64,000 bases of DNA, taken from Streptomyces sp. NBC_01216. GTDB taxonomy: Bacteria > Actinomycetota > Actinomycetes > Streptomycetales > Streptomycetaceae. The notes beneath the pieces are model-generated. The model had not been told where the DNA came from and did no database searches. It was given only the letters and a program-made list of their open reading frames with translations. The stretch is from contig NZ_CP108677.1 of assembly GCF_035994945.1 (NCBI RefSeq), positions 3,658,001-3,722,000 on the forward strand. Direction: 5' to 3'. Positions 61,785 through 64,000 of this stretch are shown here, one piece after another; position 1 is the stretch's first letter; each line of letters starts with the position of its first letter. A program made the position numbers and the translations under genes.

Positions 61785-62905
61785 TGGAGAGCTCCCTTGG
61801 CTTCGTCGAGGTTCTTGGTGAAGGCCCGTCCGTAGGACCTGGGCGTCATCGCCCCGCCAGTACGGACCACCGTTGTACCGCGCCGCCAGTTCCTGGCGCT
61901 GCTCGGGCGTCATCTGCTCGGGGGGAACGTCGGCGAACTCGCTCTCGGCCTTGAGCTGGGCCAGGTACTCCGCCGCGATGAAGATGTTCTGCCCCGGGTC
62001 CTGGAGGGACTCCTCCACGACTGCTCGCTGCTGTTCGGTCATGTGCTGGGGGTCGTAGCCGAGTACTTCGGCTCCGTGGCGGACCTGGATGGCGATGGGT
62101 CCGAAGGACGTCTCGTCGGGGGTTCCGCCGAGGCGCCACGGGAGGTTCTCCGGGGAGGCCGGGCTCAGCCCCCAGAGTGCGTCGGCCTGCTCGCGGATCG
62201 TGTCCGTGAGGTCGTCGAGGATGCCGGGCTGTCCGCCGATCTCCTGCCAGGCGATCCCGGCGACCACGTCCGCCGGCAATCCGGAGTTCTTCGCCGCGGC
62301 TTGAACGATCTCCTTGTTCGCGCTGATCCAGTCCTTCCGGTCCTGGCTCGACGACGGCGGACTCCAGTAGTCCTCCGCACCTGGCAGCGCGGACAACCGC
62401 GTCCGGATGTCCTGAAGCGTCGGTGAGACCGGGTTGGTGCCGACTCCCCCGGCATAGTCCTGCTTGGGCGGGCTGCCGGGCAGGTGGGTGAGGGGATTGC
62501 TGCCGGCCTCCTTGGCCTCGCTCCTCATGGACGCGATGGCCGACACGATGTCCACTCTCTGGATGGAGCCCATGCGGAATTCGGGCAGTAGCTCGTATGC
62601 CTGCTTCAGTCCGTGTACGCACAGGTCACGGGCTTCCTTCTCGGTCGTCCGGGCGAGGTGGAACGCGCTTCCTGCCGCTCGTGGAGCCTGTTCGCCTCTT
62701 CCCGGATGTCGTCGACATCCATGGTGAGTTCGGCGAGGAAGTCCAGGACACCCGTGGTGGCGCGCATGTCCTCCCACTGACGCATGGGTTCGGCGTCCTG
62801 TGCCTCACGGGTGATCGCAGTGCCTTTGGTGCCGATGAGGGCGGCCAGGCTACGCTCGTTGGCCTTGCCGTCCGAGTAGTGGGGTGTGACCGAGATACGC
62901 GCCAA
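61781..62905 (-). pseudogene. lytic-transglycosylase-like protein, two frameshifts
   Basis: The start (TTG 62903-62905, M-A-R-I-S-V-T-P-H) gives a helical N-terminus. The frame is lost near 62685, where one base is missing (L-H-E-R then A-A-G-S-A-F-H-L-A-R in the next frame). The core has a transglycosylase-like order: G-I-A-W-Q-E-I-G-G (catalytic Glu), S-F-G-P-I-A-I-Q, then A-E-Y-L-A and A-R-Y-N-G-G. Near 61838 an extra base shifts it again; without it the ending would be Y-G-R-A-F-T-K-N-L-D-E-A-K-G-A-L-Q and stop at 61781-61783. The N-terminal helical part looks like a substrate-recognition domain. A cell-wall hydrolase role is inferred. Confidence 0.65.
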
Positions 62906-62985
62906 AGGGGCAACGGGATGATCTTGAAGCCCGAACCGCCCGGCCCGTCACCCATTCGGCTCAGTGTCGTTGGTGGTGACATTGA

Positions 62986-64000
62986 GCGTCACCAGCGGCC
63001 CGCGGCGAGTACATCACCGCCTTCAACGAGGAGGGCAAGGAGGTCGACATCTCCTTTGCCACCCAGAACTGGCGCAAGGCCGTCCTCGACAAGACCCGGA
63101 CCGGGCAGTTCGTCCGCAAGCACTTCGAAGCGATGGTCCTCACCGCACTCGCCGAGGAACTGCGTACCGGCGATGTCGCGGTGGTCGGCTCGGAGGAGTA
63201 CGCCGACTGGTCTGAGCAACTGCTGGACTGGGAAGTCGTCCAGGAGACGCTGGGGTCCTACCTGGTGGAGGTCGGCCTGTGCGAGCCGGGCGAGAGCGCC
63301 CAGTTCGACGCGAAGTTCTTCCGCCGGCGGCTGGAGGACAAGCTGCGAGGCGCTGCCGCGGCGGCGGACGCCGGGTACCCGGAGAACGAGGGCCTGGTCA
63401 TCGATCCGGAGACGGGCATCCCGTCGCTGAAGGCGTTCAGAGCTGACGGTCAGCGGCCCTCGGCGAAGCGGCTGGAGCAGGAGATCAAGGCGAGGATGCC
63501 GGAGCGGTCTCTGATGGGGATCGTGGCCCGGACCGCGTACTGGGTGGAGTGGTGGCGCCGTTTCGGCCCGCCGTCCGGCAACGAGCCCAAGCTCACCGAC
63601 CCCCTGGGCCGGTACGTGATCGTCACGTTCGTCAAGGGCACCAACATGGGCCCCTACGAGGCCGCCCGGCACATCCCGGGCGTGAGCGGGCACGAGCTGT
63701 CGTACGTCGCCAACAAGCACTTCTCGATTCAGCTGCTGAACGAGGCGATCGCCGACCTGGTCAACGCGCACGCCCGCCTGGACATCTCGCAGGCGTGGGG
63801 CGACGGCACCGCGGTGGCGGCGGACGGCACCCACATGGACACCTATCTCGACAACCTGCTCTCCGAGACGAGCGTCCGGTACGGCAAGCCGGGAGGCATC
63901 GCCTACCACCACGTCTCGGACACCTACATCGCGCTGTTCACGCACTTCATCCCGTGCGGCGTGTGGGAGGCCGTCTACATCATCGAGGGCCTGCTGAAGA
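62986..64000 (+). pseudogene. Tn3-family transposase, 5'-truncated (continues beyond window)
   Basis: About 338 codons open after a stop at 62983-62985, with no start codon near. The sequence E-Y-I-T-A-F-N-E-E-G-K-E, then F-V-K-G-T-N-M-G-P-Y-E-A-A-R-H and W-G-D-G-T-A-V-A-A-D-G-T-H-M-D (first Asp of the DDE triad) identify TnpA of the Tn3 family. Roughly the N-terminal half of a ~1,000-residue protein is missing, replaced by the lytic-enzyme gene on the other strand. So the junction near 62985-63000 is a deletion or insertion breakpoint. The C-terminus runs off the window. Confidence 0.8.

Overview
The window is high-GC actinobacterial chromosome, almost certainly Streptomyces. Third-position G/C is very high, many genes start with GTG, and several families are typical of that genus (SpoIIE-type phosphatase with RsbW-like kinase, Scr1/DUF397 pair, DUF7144, darcynin, bL37). 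Most of it looks like ordinary chromosome. The last ~2.7 kb is mobile-element territory beyond a truncated tRNA-Gly.

Layout. 1-7.96 kb: an MBL-fold hydrolase, a PAS-GAF-SpoIIE-HATPase phosphatase, aspS, a helix-turn-helix protein, an RsbW-like ATPase and the divergent Scr1/DUF397 pair. 8.5-15.6 kb: the most unusual locus, a two-gene operon. It encodes a 2,027-residue protein with the core architecture of animal SAMD9/SAMD9L (SIR2-like region, degenerate P-loop STAND-like NTPase, TPRs, SAMD9-type C-terminal domain). In place of the animal N-terminal domains it has an aminoglycoside-phosphotransferase-like kinase domain, and at the C-terminus three OST-HTH/LOTUS-like repeats. The second gene, overlapping by one base, encodes a winged-helix/Nudix/membrane-anchor protein. 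15.7-32.4 kb: metG, a vWA protein with 102-bp repeats, a PhoX-like phosphatase, an APC permease, a FUSC exporter, small membrane/lipoproteins, an alpha/beta hydrolase divergent from a MocR regulator, and an FAD monooxygenase.

32.4-47.9 kb is dominated by corrin-ring synthesis: cobL, cobM, cbiD, cobK, cobIJ, cobH, cobG, a cobalamin riboswitch and cobN. Further on comes a second cobalamin riboswitch controlling cbtB-cbtA (predicted cobalt uptake). The tiny ribosomal protein bL37 sits inside the cob region. 48-57.4 kb: PP2C phosphatase, ABM-like protein, a degenerate CysRS-like protein, FAD oxidase, alpha/beta hydrolase, an SDR divergent from a darcynin-TetR pair around a perfect palindromic operator, and an ApbE/FMN-binding/ferric-reductase operon. 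57.7-61.2 kb: a two-component system whose kinase carries a one-base frameshift, then VapB/VapC.

The 3' half of a tRNA-Gly(CCC) with its terminator (about 61.24-61.31 kb) is read as the attachment-site scar of an integrated element running rightward. It is followed by a lytic-transglycosylase-like gene with two frameshifts, a small membrane gene and a 5'-truncated Tn3-family transposase running off the window. A dispersed palindromic repeat (GAGCCTGTCGG...CCGACAGGCTC) occupies at least seven intergenic sites, once as a ~170-bp MITE-like unit. All family names come from recognising protein sequence by eye; no database search was run.
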